From Bradyrhizobium sp. WBOS07 (GTDB taxonomy: Bacteria; Pseudomonadota; Alphaproteobacteria; Rhizobiales; Xanthobacteraceae), in assembly GCF_024585165.1 (NCBI RefSeq), contig NZ_CP029008.1, positions 1,302,001-1,366,000 of the forward strand: DNA of 64,000 nucleotides, given 5' to 3'. Shown piece after piece: positions 19,332-28,264 of this stretch. A program made the position numbers and the translations under genes. Under the pieces are notes generated by a model. The model made no database searches. It was not told the origin of the DNA and worked only from the letters and a program-made list of their open reading frames with translations. Within the stretch, counting starts at the first letter, position 1, and every line of letters starts with the position of its first letter.

Positions 19332-20456
19332 ATGCCCGCTAGCGTCCGGCAAAACCCCTGGCGGCTGCTGCTCGCGATCAACGCGGCGGTCATCGTCGGC
19401 GTCTTCATCCACAAGATCCAGCTGCCGCCTTACGTCCCCTATATCCACCTCCTGGTCGACTATCATTTCGGCTTCATCAAGCGCGCACTGATCGGAGCGA
19501 TCGTTGCTCTGGTCACGACCAAGGTGCCGGTCTGGCTGGTGTTCGCGCTCGGCGGCGTGACGTGGCTGGTGACGCTCGGGCTGTTCTCGAGGCTCTTTCA
19601 GAAAACGTTCGGTTTCACCGCGAAGACGTTGCCGCTGTTCGTCTTCATGGCGGGCTCGCCGTTCTACCTGAAGAACTTCATGCACACGCTCGGACATTTC
19701 GACATCTACGGCTGTGCGCTCGCGCTCGTCCTACTGCTGATTCCGGCGCGCTCGCTGCTGTTCGTCGCCACGGCCGCGCTGTTCGCGGTCGTCCTGGTGC
19801 TGATCCACCACATTCACCTGCTGATGTACGTGCCGACGATCGTCACCATCGTCGTGGTCAGGCACTATCTCGCTTACGGGCTCAATCGCGGCAACGTCGC
19901 CTTCGGCATCGTCGCCTTGCTCATCGTCTCCACGCTGTTCTTCGCCGCGCAATTCTGGGGAACGATGCCGATCCCGGAAGCGGATTTCGTCACCTATTTG
20001 AAGACGCGCATGGCCGATCCGTCGCGGACCGACCTGCTGCAATTCGCCTATATCTGGTACCAGCCGCTGGCGAAGGAGGTTTTGGACACCTGGGGCCGCC
20101 TGCCGCACAACATCCTCGGCATACCCGTGTTCGCACTGCTGATCTGGCTGCACACGCCGCTGTGGCGTTTCTTCGCAAACCTGATCGGCGCACTCGAAAG
20201 CGAGCTGCACCGCCGCCTCATCATCGCGGCGCTGATCGGAATCAGCCTCGCCTACCTCGTGATGTTCGCCATGGTGTTCGACTATTCGCGCTGGATCTCG
20301 AACTGGGCGGTCTGCATGTTCCTGATCCTGCATGCCGTGAAGACGCTGCCGGCGGCGCGGGAGACTCCGCTGATCCCGGCGGAGGATCGCAACACCAACA
20401 TCTTCGGCCTGATCATCACACTGATCCCGCGCGTCGGCATCATCCGGCCGTTTTGA
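19332..20456 (+). CDS. Multi-pass membrane protein of unknown function
   Basis: This 374-residue protein has about eight to nine hydrophobic segments, such as LLLAINAAVIVGVFI, LPLFVFMAGSPFYLKN and ALFAVVLVLIHHIHLLMYV. The layout recalls membrane glycosyltransferase-like or EpsG-like proteins, but I see no diagnostic motif and do not assign a function. The ATG at 19332 (MPASVRQNPWR) is chosen; the frame before it runs through the dispersed repeat. It ends convergent to smr. Confidence 0.7.
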   Translation: MPASVRQNPWRLLLAINAAVIVGVFIHKIQLPPYVPYIHLLVDYHFGFIKRALIGAIVALVTTKVPVWLVFALGGVTWLVTLGLFSRLFQKTFGFTAKTLPLFVFMAGSPFYLKNFMHTLGHFDIYGCALALVLLLIPARSLLFVATAALFAVVLVLIHHIHLLMYVPTIVTIVVVRHYLAYGLNRGNVAFGIVALLIVSTLFFAAQFWGTMPIPEADFVTYLKTRMADPSRTDLLQFAYIWYQPLAKEVLDTWGRLPHNILGIPVFALLIWLHTPLWRFFANLIGALESELHRRLIIAALIGISLAYLVMFAMVFDYSRWISNWAVCMFLILHAVKTLPAARETPLIPAEDRNTNIFGLIITLIPRVGIIRPF

Positions 20457-20488
20457 AGCTTCCCTTGCAGCTGCGGCGGCGGTGCGCC

Positions 20489-20510
20489 CCTCTCCCGCAA
20501 GCGGGAGAGG
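20489..20510. repeat. Short perfect hairpin repeat, possible bidirectional terminator
   Basis: A second copy of the CTCTCCCGC/GCGGGAGAG hairpin seen at 16599. It sits in the short gap between two convergent genes, a place suited to bidirectional termination, though no T tract follows. Confidence 0.55.
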
Positions 20511-20520
20511 TGTAGAGCCG

Positions 20521-21111
20521 CTACGATCGTGCCCGCCTGATCCGAACATACAGCGCGCCCTCGCCGCCGTGGCCGATATGCGCGGTCTCGAAGCCGACGA
20601 CGAAGGCGCGGAATTCCGGCAGACTCAGCCATTCCGGCACCTGACGGCGCAGCACACCGCTTTCGCCGCCGCTGCGGCCCTTGCCGGTGATGACGAGCAC
20701 GAAGGTCAGGCCGTCGTGATGGGCGCGATGCAGAAAGCCGGTCAGTGCGCGATGGGCGCGCGTCTGCGTCATGCCGTGCAGATCGAGCCGCGCCTCGATC
20801 TCGCTGCGGCCGCGCGACAGTTTTGTGCGCTCGCGCTTGCCGAGCGGCGCCAGGGGCGGGAAGGCCGGTTTTGCGGCACGCGGCGCCGGCGCGGCGGCAA
20901 TCGGTCGTGGCGATGATGCAGTGCGCAAGACGGATGCTGCGGCCAACGGCTCGGTGCGCGGCGCGGCATGCGCTTTTGCCGCGCGCTGCTTTCGCAGCGG
21001 CTTGACCTGCTTGGCAACATTATCCCACAGCTCTCGCTCCTCCTCGCTCAGCGCGCGGCGGCGCGGCGAGGGCCGAGGCTCAAGCACGGGCGGACGGGAC
21101 GATCGCTTCAT
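20521..21111 (-). CDS. Smr-domain protein
   Basis: This 196-residue protein has a basic, low-complexity N-terminal half and a C-terminal Smr domain of about 85 residues. The domain markers are LDLHGMT, the His-rich helix FLHRAHHDG, and VITGKGRSGGESGVLRRQVPEWL. Small Smr proteins are nucleases or nucleic-acid-binding proteins linked to ribosome rescue or recombination; which applies here is unknown. Its start overlaps the mltA stop by four bases. Confidence 0.85.
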   Translation of the reverse strand: MKRSSRPPVLEPRPSPRRRALSEEERELWDNVAKQVKPLRKQRAAKAHAAPRTEPLAAASVLRTASSPRPIAAAPAPRAAKPAFPPLAPLGKRERTKLSRGRSEIEARLDLHGMTQTRAHRALTGFLHRAHHDGLTFVLVITGKGRSGGESGVLRRQVPEWLSLPEFRAFVVGFETAHIGHGGEGALYVRIRRARS

Positions 21112-22673
21112 TGCTGCCGAGGGGGACGTTTCTTCACCGGCCGCTGCGGCTCCGAGGCAGGCTCGATCGCGGGGCGCGGCACCGGCAGCGGAACCGGACC
21201 TGCGATGGCAACGGTTTCGTTCTTGCTGTCCATTGCGCCGGCGACAGCGGCCGGCTTGACCGTCGCCTTGGCCGGATCGGTTTGCGGAAACAGCTTTGCG
21301 ATCTTCTCCGAGGGCCGCGGATCCGGCACCGGCAGCTTCGCGGCGCGCGGGGCGGGATCGAGGCTCTTGGGTACCAGCATCACGAATTGCATGGGATGGC
21401 GCAGCCGCCCGGAGACCCGGCCGGCCTCCTGGCCCGCGCCGAAGAACAGATCGGCGCGCGCGGGGCCGATGATGGCCGAGCCAGTATCCTGCGCGATCAT
21501 CAGCCGACGGAACGGCGTCTTGGCCCGTTCGGAGTCGATCGGCAGCTCGCCCTCGATGAAGAACGGGGTGCCGTAGACGTGGAGCGACTTGTCGACCGCG
21601 ATCGAGCGTCCCGCCGTCAACGGAATGCCCTGCGCGCCCACCGCCTCGTCCTTGTCGGACAGGTTGACCTCGCGGAAGAAGATGTAGGCGCGGTTGGCGC
21701 GGCGCAGCTCCTTGGCGCCGTCAGGATTCTGCGCCATCCATTCCCTGATCTTCTGCATCGACATCTCTTCCTTCGGAATGATGCCGCGCTCGATCAGGAT
21801 GCGTCCGACGGCGGTGTAGGGATAGCCGTTATAGGCGTCGTAGTTGAGCCGGACCGAGCTGCCGTCGTCGAACTTGATCCGCGCCGAGCCCTGGATCTGC
21901 GCGAACAACAGATCGGTCGGGTCCTTCAGCCAGGCGATCTCCAGCCCGCGGCCGGCGATCTTGCCGTCCTCGATCTCGCCGCGGTCGTAATAGGGCACCA
22001 GCTTGCGGCGGCCGATCTTGCGATAGACCGGGCCCTTGTTGGGCAGGCTGAGCGAATCCTGCTTGTAGCCGCGCACGAACAGATTCGACGGGCGACGGTA
22101 AACCGGAACGTTGTAGATTTCGCTCTGGGTGCGCGACCCCTCCAGCACGGGCTCGTAATAGCCGGTGACGAACCCGGCGGGCTCGCCGAGGCGCGAGATG
22201 CGCAGCGGAGTGAAATTCTCCTCGAAGAAGGATTTCGCTTTGGCCTCGTCAGTGAGGTCGAGCGTTTTGGCCGCCCGGCACGGCTCGTTCAGAGACCCGG
22301 CCAAGGCCTTGGCCTCGCCGTTCTTGACCTCGGCTGCGCCGTTCTGCGCGTTGATCGAGCGGCAGCTGGCGCGGAATGTCTTGTACGCGGCGAGGTGATT
22401 GTCGTCGTCCCAGCCCTTCACGTCCGCCCAGGCGAGTGGCAGATATTGCGCGCCGGAAATTTCGAACGGCAGGGGGAGCTGCGGGTAGGGCAAAGCCCGC
22501 AATGGCACAGCAGGCAACTGCGGCGGATGGTGACGATGATGATGGTGATGGTTGCGATAATGGCGTCGCGCCGCCTCGGCGCCGAGCGAAAACGATGACA
22601 GCGCGACGGCGCCTGCGCAAAGCGCGGTCGCGCTGGTCTTCAAGAAGGTCTTAATTCGCGCTTCCGGTGCCAA
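21108..22673 (-). CDS. mltA: Membrane-bound lytic murein transglycosylase A
   Basis: This protein of about 521 residues has an N-terminal signal-like segment (ALCAGAVALSSFSLGAEA), then a histidine-rich stretch (HYRNHHHHHRHH), then the MltA beta-barrel domain (FVTGYYEPVLEGSR) and a C-terminal 3D domain with the acidic motif QDTGSAIIGPARADLFFG. MltA cleaves peptidoglycan glycan strands. Start is uncertain: the first in-frame start is a TTG at 22673, inside the Tim44 gene, with GGAAG close upstream; a TTG at 22643 is the alternative. A proline/lysine-rich tail ends the protein. Confidence 0.88.
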   Translation of the reverse strand: MAPEARIKTFLKTSATALCAGAVALSSFSLGAEAARRHYRNHHHHHRHHPPQLPAVPLRALPYPQLPLPFEISGAQYLPLAWADVKGWDDDNHLAAYKTFRASCRSINAQNGAAEVKNGEAKALAGSLNEPCRAAKTLDLTDEAKAKSFFEENFTPLRISRLGEPAGFVTGYYEPVLEGSRTQSEIYNVPVYRRPSNLFVRGYKQDSLSLPNKGPVYRKIGRRKLVPYYDRGEIEDGKIAGRGLEIAWLKDPTDLLFAQIQGSARIKFDDGSSVRLNYDAYNGYPYTAVGRILIERGIIPKEEMSMQKIREWMAQNPDGAKELRRANRAYIFFREVNLSDKDEAVGAQGIPLTAGRSIAVDKSLHVYGTPFFIEGELPIDSERAKTPFRRLMIAQDTGSAIIGPARADLFFGAGQEAGRVSGRLRHPMQFVMLVPKSLDPAPRAAKLPVPDPRPSEKIAKLFPQTDPAKATVKPAAVAGAMDSKNETVAIAGPVPLPVPRPAIEPASEPQRPVKKRPPRQQ

Positions 22674-23358
22674 CCAGCTTCCAGTTCGGATCGCGAGAGG
22701 TGACGTCGCGGGCGAAAGTCCAGATGTCGGTGATGTCGGCGACCGTGTCCGCGCTGCCGTCGACGATGTTGCCGGCCTTGTCGCGGGTGGCCGAGATCAT
22801 CTGCGAGACGAAACGGATCGTGAGCTGGGCGGTCCGGTCGCGCTGCTCGGCGCCGACGAGCTCGGCCTTGTCGATCGAGACGAAGCGGGTCTCGGTCTTC
22901 TGCTCGTTCTTCTCGCGCTCCTTGATCGCGGCGTCGAAGCTTTCGTAGACCTCCGACGACAGCAGGTCGCGCAGCGCGCGGCGGTCGCCATTGGCAAAGG
23001 CCAGCACGATCATCTCATAGGCGCCGCGGGCGCCCGAGATGAAATGACGCGGGTCGAACGTGGAATCCTTCTCGACGATGGCGTCCAGGCCCTGCGCCAG
23101 CGCGGTGCCGGGTTCGGCCAGGCCCTTCCAGCGGTCGGCGGGCGGGGTCGGGTCGGCCGACGGCGCCAACGGGGCCTGGTCGATCACCTTGCCCGGCATG
23201 GTCACGACATTGTTGTCCTGGGCGCCTCCCAGCGCATTGCGGGCGGCGGTCCGGTCGAACGGCGGCCGTTCGTTACCGGTTCGCTGTCCGAGCACGCTGC
23301 GCAGCCGCAGAAAGATGAAGACCGCCAGCGCCAGGAAGATGATGGTGTAGATGTCCAC
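22651..23358 (-). CDS. Tim44-domain membrane protein
   Basis: This 235-residue protein starts with a membrane segment (DIYTIIFLALAVFIFLRLRSVLG) and ends with a Tim44/TimA-like domain (FISGARGAYEMIVLAFANGDR, LLSSEVYESFDAAIKERE, VADITDIWTFARDV). Bacterial Tim44-domain proteins are alphaproteobacterial relatives of the mitochondrial import motor anchor and act at the cell envelope. The GTG at 23358 puts the membrane segment at the N-terminus; a TTG at 23436 with AGGGAACGG upstream would add 26 residues. It overlaps mltA and is divergent from secB. Confidence 0.85.
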   Translation of the reverse strand: MDIYTIIFLALAVFIFLRLRSVLGQRTGNERPPFDRTAARNALGGAQDNNVVTMPGKVIDQAPLAPSADPTPPADRWKGLAEPGTALAQGLDAIVEKDSTFDPRHFISGARGAYEMIVLAFANGDRRALRDLLSSEVYESFDAAIKEREKNEQKTETRFVSIDKAELVGAEQRDRTAQLTIRFVSQMISATRDKAGNIVDGSADTVADITDIWTFARDVTSRDPNWKLVGTGSAN

Positions 23359-23772
23359 GTCGGATTCGCTTTCTGGTCTTTGCTCTGGGTCTTCGCTTTT
23401 GGCGTCGTCGCCGGGAAAATCAATCCGGCCAGTCAACCGTTCCCTACGGAAACGGCAAGTCTACGTCGCCAATTTGGGTCCACATCAGGTCAGTGGGATG
23501 TAGGCACGAAATCTTGCCCGGCCAATGGCGCCTTTTGGCACAGCAGCGAGTGTAGCGCGTTTTATGCTTAAGGGGAAACCCGATCCTGCCCGGAAATCGC
23601 GTATCTTCAATCGTTTAAGGCGCAATTTTACCGAAAAGGCAGGGTGACCGTCGCACTTGGCGGCGCGGACCGAATCCCCGCCCCCGGGACCGTTCGTCCT
23701 TGTGGAACGAGGCGGCCCTATGTTAGCCAACCGCCGCGAAATTCAGCCCAAATCGGGTAAGGAGAGACTCTC
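23359..23772. other. Divergent intergenic region between the Tim44 gene and secB
   Basis: About 410 bases, the left part of which may be coding if the upstream TTG is used. It must hold promoters for both directions. No clear operator, repeat or RNA was recognised; the stretch around 23560-23640 is relatively AT-rich for this genome. Confidence 0.4.
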
Positions 23773-24264
23773 ATGACCAACGGTAACGGCACCCCTCCCG
23801 AGGCGGCCCAGGCTCCCCAGCTCAACGTGCTGGCGCAATATACCAAGGACCTGTCGTTCGAAAATCCGAACGCGCCGGGCTCGCTCCAGCAGCAGAGCCA
23901 GCCGCCCCAGATCAACATCCAGATCAATGTCAGCGCCAATAATCTCAGCGAGCAGGAGTTCGAGGTAACGCTGTCGGTCGAGGGCAAGGCCGACACCGCG
24001 GGCAAGATCATGTTCTCGTTCGAGCTCGCCTATGCCGGCGTGTTCCGCATCGCTAACGTGCCGAAGGAGAATCTGCATCCGCTGGTCATGATCGAGTGCC
24101 CGCGCCTGCTGTTCCCGTTTGCGCGCGAGATCATCGCGACCGCGGTGCGCGACGGCGGGTTCCCGCCCCTGATGCTGGATCCGGTCGACTTCGTCGGTCT
24201 CTATCGCCAGAACATGGAGCGGCAAATGGCCGCCCAGGGCGGTGGCCAGACCGGCCAAGCCTAA
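23773..24264 (+). CDS. secB: Protein-export chaperone SecB
   Basis: This 163-residue tetrameric chaperone keeps presecretory proteins unfolded and hands them to SecA. Family markers are [14 protein letters not shown] near residue 24, the peptide-binding strand [10 protein letters not shown], and the C-terminal FARE-type motif [27 protein letters not shown]. Length is typical. It faces dnaQ convergently with a nine-base gap. Confidence 0.96.
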   Translation: MTNGNGTPPEAAQAPQLNVLAQYTKDLSFENPNAPGSLQQQSQPPQINIQINVSANNLSEQEFEVTLSVEGKADTAGKIMFSFELAYAGVFRIANVPKENLHPLVMIECPRLLFPFAREIIATAVRDGGFPPLMLDPVDFVGLYRQNMERQMAAQGGGQTGQA

Positions 24265-24273
24265 CTGGCAGTC

Positions 24274-24987
24274 CTAACCGGCCGGGGCGACTGAAGCGGC
24301 GAGATACTCGTTCCAGATCGCCTTTTCGCCCATCGTTGCGATGAAGGCCCGATGGGCCTCTCTTTCAGCATCCGAAACCCGCGGCGCGAGCGGCACCAGG
24401 CGCTGCCGCCGCGGCGTATCGCCCGCGGCATTGATGCGAATCTCTTCCCTCTCCGAGGCCAGAAGCAGCTGTGACTGCCGGGCTCCGACCAGGTCGACAT
24501 AGACCTCGGCCAGCAGCTCGGCGTCCAGCAGCGCGCCGTGCTTGGTGCGGTGTGAATTGTCGATCGCATAGCGCGAGCAGAGATCATCGAGCCGGTTCGA
24601 CACGCCCGGATGCTTGCGCCGTGCCAGCAGCAGCGTATCGACCAGCCGCTCCCGCGGGATCGCTGCGCGCTTGATCCGGTCGAGCTCGGCATTGATGAAG
24701 CTGATATCGAACGAGGCGTTGTGGATCACCAGCGGGTCGTCGCCGATGAACTCAAGAAACGCATCGACGACCTCGTGGAACAGCGGCTTGGTCGACAGGA
24801 ATTCGGCCGATAGCCCGTGCACCGCGAAGGCTTCCGCCGGCATGTCCCGCTCAGGATTGATATAGACGTGATAGGTCTGGCCCGTCGGCATGCGGTTCAG
24901 GATCTCGACGCAGCCGATTTCGACCAGACGATCGCCGCGAAGCGGATCGAGGCCGGTGGTTTCGGTGTCGAGGACGATTTCGCGCAT
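24274..24987 (-). CDS. dnaQ: DNA polymerase III epsilon subunit (3'-5' exonuclease)
   Basis: This 237-residue proofreading subunit has all three exonuclease motifs: ExoI IVLDTETTGLDP (residues 4-15), ExoII IHNASFDISFIN (near 93), and ExoIII epsilon HGALLDAELLAEVYVDL (near 150). The C-terminal tail binds the alpha subunit in known homologues. The leftward order maf-coaE-dnaQ with secB next to it matches the origin-proximal block of other Alphaproteobacteria. Confidence 0.95.
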   Translation of the reverse strand: MREIVLDTETTGLDPLRGDRLVEIGCVEILNRMPTGQTYHVYINPERDMPAEAFAVHGLSAEFLSTKPLFHEVVDAFLEFIGDDPLVIHNASFDISFINAELDRIKRAAIPRERLVDTLLLARRKHPGVSNRLDDLCSRYAIDNSHRTKHGALLDAELLAEVYVDLVGARQSQLLLASEREEIRINAAGDTPRRQRLVPLAPRVSDAEREAHRAFIATMGEKAIWNEYLAASVAPAG

Positions 24988-25042
24988 GTCTTGAGATCAG
25001 CGTCTTGAGATCAGGGTCGTGAGAGCCGTGTCAGGCGGCGAA

Positions 25043-25642
25043 TCAGGTTCGCCGCTGCGGCATCTTAACGACCTCGGCCAGGATGTGCGCGATTTGCGCC
25101 CGCACCGGCTCCAGTCCGTGCGAGGTATCCACCACGAAATCCGCCCGCTTGCGCTTCTCGGCATCGGGCGTCTGCTTGGCGATGATGGCATCGAGCTTGG
25201 CTTCGTCCATCGTGCCCCGCGCCAGCACCCGCGCGCGCTGGAGTTCCGGCGAGGTCGACACCACGACCACGGCATCAACCCGCTTCTCGCCGCCGGTCTC
25301 GAACAGCAGCGGGATGTCGAGCACTACGACCGGCGCCTTGGCCGCCTCGGCCTCGGCGAAGAATTTTTGCCGGGAGGCGCCGAGCATCGGATGCACGATC
25401 TGCTCGAGCTGCTTGATCGCGGCGGGATCATGCACGACGCGCGCCGACAGCTTCGGCCGGTCCACCTTGCCGTTCACGGTGGTGCCGGGAAAGGCAGCCT
25501 CGATCGCCGGGGCTGCTTCGCCCTCATAGAGCTGATGCACCGCGGCATCGGCGTCGTAGACGGGCACACCGGCCTCCGCGAACAGTTTCGCGGTGGTTGA
25601 TTTTCCCATCCCGATCGAACCGGTCAGTCCCAGGATCCGCAT
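25043..25642 (-). CDS. coaE: Dephospho-CoA kinase
   Basis: This 199-residue protein catalyses the last step of CoA synthesis. The P-loop is [17 protein letters not shown] at the very N-terminus, followed by the conserved [12 protein letters not shown] and [12 protein letters not shown]. The ATG at 25642 gives the usual MRILGLTGS start. It is 55 bases before dnaQ and 23 bases after maf, all leftward. Confidence 0.95.
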   Translation of the reverse strand: MRILGLTGSIGMGKSTTAKLFAEAGVPVYDADAAVHQLYEGEAAPAIEAAFPGTTVNGKVDRPKLSARVVHDPAAIKQLEQIVHPMLGASRQKFFAEAEAAKAPVVVLDIPLLFETGGEKRVDAVVVVSTSPELQRARVLARGTMDEAKLDAIIAKQTPDAEKRKRADFVVDTSHGLEPVRAQIAHILAEVVKMPQRRT

Positions 25643-25665
25643 CAGCGCGCAGCCATCTCCCGTCG

Positions 25666-26274
25666 TCACACCGCAACTAGCCGCTCATGCCGCAGGAACG
25701 CAAGCAGCGGCAGCAGCGGCAGGCCGAGAATGGTGAAATGGTCGCCCTCGATGCGCTCGAACAAATGGACGCCCAGCCGCTCGAGCTGATAGGCCCCGAC
25801 GCTGGTCGTGACGGCGTCGCCGGCCGCATCCAGATAGGCCGACAGCTCCGCATCGGTCATCCCACGCATGGTCATGCGGGCGATCGAGACATCTTCGAAG
25901 ACAATCTTGTCGTCATGCGCCACGGCCACCGCTGAATTCAGCTCATGGCTGTTGCCGGTGAGATCCCGCAATTGCGCCAAGGCCTGGTCGCGGCCGGCCG
26001 GCTTGTTGAAGAGGCGGTTGCCAAGCGCCAGGGTCTGATCGGCGCCGATCACGTAGCTTCCGGGATGACGGGCAGAGACCGCCTTGGCCTTTTCACGCGA
26101 AAGCAGCAGGGCGATCTCGCGCGGATTTGACAGCGCCGAGGCGGCCTGAATGCCGCGTTCGTCGATATCGGCGGTAACAGCCATGAATTCCAGCCCGGCA
26201 TTGGCCAGCAGCATTTTACGCGCGCTGCTCTGCGAGGCCAGGATCAATGGAGATGTGCCGCGCCACAGACCCAT
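25666..26274 (-). CDS. maf: Maf-family nucleotide pyrophosphatase
   Basis: This 202-residue protein has the Maf/HAM1-like signature [19 protein letters not shown] at the N-terminus and the catalytic Asp in [18 protein letters not shown]. Maf proteins hydrolyse non-canonical or house-cleaning nucleoside triphosphates such as dTTP, UTP or modified bases, depending on subfamily. The ATG at 26274 gives [10 protein letters not shown]; the frame upstream overlaps the ppsR gene and is a shadow. It is eight bases after ppsR. Confidence 0.92.
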   Translation of the reverse strand: MGLWRGTSPLILASQSSARKMLLANAGLEFMAVTADIDERGIQAASALSNPREIALLLSREKAKAVSARHPGSYVIGADQTLALGNRLFNKPAGRDQALAQLRDLTGNSHELNSAVAVAHDDKIVFEDVSIARMTMRGMTDAELSAYLDAAGDAVTTSVGAYQLERLGVHLFERIEGDHFTILGLPLLPLLAFLRHERLVAV

Positions 26275-26282
26275 CGCGACAA

Positions 26283-27122
26283 CTATTCGGACGGCCGATT
26301 GCGTTGGCGATCGCTGTAGAGCTTCATGATCGCGGCCGCGGTTTCCTCGATCGAGCGGCGGGTGACGTCCAGCAGCGGCCAATCGTGCTTGGCACTGAGC
26401 TTGCGCGCAAACGCGACCTCCTCGGTGACCGATTGCTTGTCGGTGTAGGTGTCGCTGCCGGACTCCGCGCCCATCGAGAGCAGGCGATTCTGACGGATCT
26501 GGATCAGGCGTTCAGGCGTCGCGTGCAGGCTGACGACCAGCGGCCGCGTCAGCGTCTCCAATTGCGAGGGCACCGGAATGCCCGGAACCAGCGGCACGTT
26601 GGCGGTGCGGATGCCGCGATTGGCGAGATAGATCGATGTCGGCGTCTTCGAGGTGCGGGAGACGCCGACCAGGACGACGTCGGCATCGTTGAGACCGTCG
26701 ACATGCTGGCCGTCGTCGTGGATCATGGTGTAGTTCAGCGCATCGATGCGCTTGAAATATTCCGCGTTGAGGACGTGCTGGGCGCCGACGCGGCCCGTGG
26801 TCGCAGCCCCGAGATAGGCTTCGAACAGCTGCATCACCGGGCCGATGATCGACAGGCTCGGAACATTGATCTCCTTGCACTTGTCCTCGAGCCTGGAGAC
26901 CAGATCCTTCTCCAGCAGCGTGAACAGCACGATTCCCGGGGCTTCCTCGATCTCGTCGAGCACGCGATCGAGCTGCTTCTGGCTGCGTACCAGCGGATAG
27001 ACATGTTCGACCGGCGTGACATTGGCGTATTGGGCCGCGACCGCGCGCGCCACGGTGATCAGCGTCTCGCCGGTGGAGTCAGACACGAGGTGAAGATGGA
27101 AATAATTGTTCGAGGTCGGCAC
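26283..27122 (-). CDS. ppsR: PEP synthase / PPDK regulatory kinase-pyrophosphorylase (DUF299)
   Basis: This 279-residue bifunctional regulator phosphorylates and dephosphorylates a threonine of pyruvate phosphate dikinase or PEP synthase. Markers are [11 protein letters not shown] at the N-terminus and the P-loop-like [19 protein letters not shown]. The GTG at 27122 is the start. In Caulobacter and other Alphaproteobacteria this gene directly borders the replication origin, and the sequence upstream here has origin-like features. Confidence 0.92.
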   Translation of the reverse strand: MPTSNNYFHLHLVSDSTGETLITVARAVAAQYANVTPVEHVYPLVRSQKQLDRVLDEIEEAPGIVLFTLLEKDLVSRLEDKCKEINVPSLSIIGPVMQLFEAYLGAATTGRVGAQHVLNAEYFKRIDALNYTMIHDDGQHVDGLNDADVVLVGVSRTSKTPTSIYLANRGIRTANVPLVPGIPVPSQLETLTRPLVVSLHATPERLIQIRQNRLLSMGAESGSDTYTDKQSVTEEVAFARKLSAKHDWPLLDVTRRSIEETAAAIMKLYSDRQRNRPSE

Positions 27123-27375
27123 AAAAACTCTTTGTATGAGGGCGGGGCGAATTGTGGATTTCTGTGGAGCTTAACCCCTTGGAAAGGGTTGCGCGACACC
27201 GGGGGCGGGACAAGTGCCAATTTTGTTCACACCGCTGCCCCTCAGAACAAGTCTGCCGCCCCATCGGGCCGGAAATGGGATTGCGCGGACAAATGCCTTG
27301 ATAAGCTGCCGACAGAATCGCGCAAGTCTTTGCAGCCGGCTGACTTATCGGAAGTCCGCAGACCTCGCCGGGATA

Positions 27376-27384
27376 TGTGGATGG
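27376..27384 (+). promoter_or_regulatory. DnaA-box-like sequence
   Basis: TGTGGATGG matches the DnaA consensus TGTGGATAA at seven of nine bases. It lies within the candidate origin, about 70 bases from the AT-rich stretch. Confidence 0.45.
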
Positions 27385-27521
27385 ATGTGAACAAGCGCGC
27401 GTAAACTCGCGGATGGAATTGCATGAGTCCAATCCACGGTCACATAGACTCAAACCTTAAGAATCTAAGATTCTAGATTTGAGGAAGGCACTACGGACGG
27501 ATATGTGTGCACGGTGAGACC

Positions 27522-27536
27522 TTAACGAGTTCTTAC
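27522..27536 (+). promoter_or_regulatory. CtrA-box-like sequence
   Basis: TTAA-N7-TTAC matches the CtrA consensus TTAA-N7-TTAA at seven of eight fixed bases. CtrA represses the origin in Caulobacter by binding such boxes; here the site also lies 44 bases before hemJ and might serve its promoter instead. Confidence 0.4.
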
Positions 27537-27580
27537 TATCCCCAGTTCCCTGCACTGGGCAGAAAGCCGGACCCGCGAAA

Positions 27581-28015
27581 ATGTTCGAAGACATCTATCT
27601 CTGGATCAAGGCGCTGCACGTGATCGCCGTCATCGCCTGGATGGCCGGCATGCTCTATCTGCCGCGGCTGTTCGTCTATCATTCCGAGGCCGAGGTCGGC
27701 TCGAAGCAGTCGGAAACGTTCAAGGTCATGGAACGCCGGCTGCTCAAGGCCATCATCAATCCTGCCATGATGGTCACCTGGCTCGCCGGGCTCTATCTCG
27801 CCTGGTCCGGCCATTGGTTCTCGTTCGGCTGGCTGCACGTAAAACTTGCACTGGTGCTGGCGATGTCTGCGGTCCACGGCTATTTTTCTCGCTGGCTGAA
27901 GGATTTCGCCGCCGACCGGCGCCCGCGCACCCAGAAATTCTATCGCATTATCAATGAGGTGCCGACCGTGCTGATGATTTTCATCGTCATCATGGTGATC
28001 GTGAAGCCGTTCTAG
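27581..28015 (+). CDS. hemJ: Protoporphyrinogen oxidase HemJ
   Basis: This 144-residue membrane protein has four predicted membrane helices and the HemJ landmarks: an N-terminal His in IKALHVIAVIAWMAGMLYLPRLFVYH and the later LHVKLALVLAMSAVHGYFSRW. HemJ oxidises protoporphyrinogen IX in heme synthesis in many Alphaproteobacteria that lack HemG/HemY. In Caulobacter hemE borders the origin at this place; here no hemE is seen and hemJ stands first to the right of the candidate origin. Confidence 0.9.
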   Translation: MFEDIYLWIKALHVIAVIAWMAGMLYLPRLFVYHSEAEVGSKQSETFKVMERRLLKAIINPAMMVTWLAGLYLAWSGHWFSFGWLHVKLALVLAMSAVHGYFSRWLKDFAADRRPRTQKFYRIINEVPTVLMIFIVIMVIVKPF

Positions 28016-28264
28016 GCAAGGCCCGTGACGATAAGCCCAGCGCTTCGGCTTGCGGAGCAGGAAGCGATTTTCTATATTGGCGACATCCCACCCAACGCAG
28101 GCGGATGTGGTTGTGTCTGAGCTTTCCAGAGGCCGGACACCGCATCAGGTTTGAAGCCTCACCGGCACTTAACCTTGCCAGACCTGCGGACCTTACCTTG
28201 TCACGTCCGCATTTCAGAGCCTCCTCGCACCCCCCTTCCAAGGTTACCCCACAGGACCACCCCA

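Larger units (their letters stand above)
27123..27580. other. Candidate chromosomal origin of replication (oriC)
   Basis: This 458-base gap separates leftward ppsR-maf-coaE-dnaQ from rightward hemJ-rho-mnmEG-rsmG-parAB, the arrangement found at alphaproteobacterial origins. It holds DnaA-box-like words: TGTGGATTT (27153-27161), TGTGGAGCT (27163-27171), TGTGGATGG (27376-27384) and AATCCACGG (27431-27439). An AT-rich segment at 27450-27482 could be the unwinding element. Five GANTC (CcrM) sites lie at 27315, 27425, 27447, 27461 and 27469, and a CtrA-like box, TTAA-N7-TTAC, lies at 27522-27536. None of the DnaA boxes is a perfect consensus. No gene is seen. Confidence 0.7.

Noticed and set aside
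26247..27404. 385-codon open frame on the plus strand
   Set aside because: It is antisense to ppsR and runs into the candidate origin.
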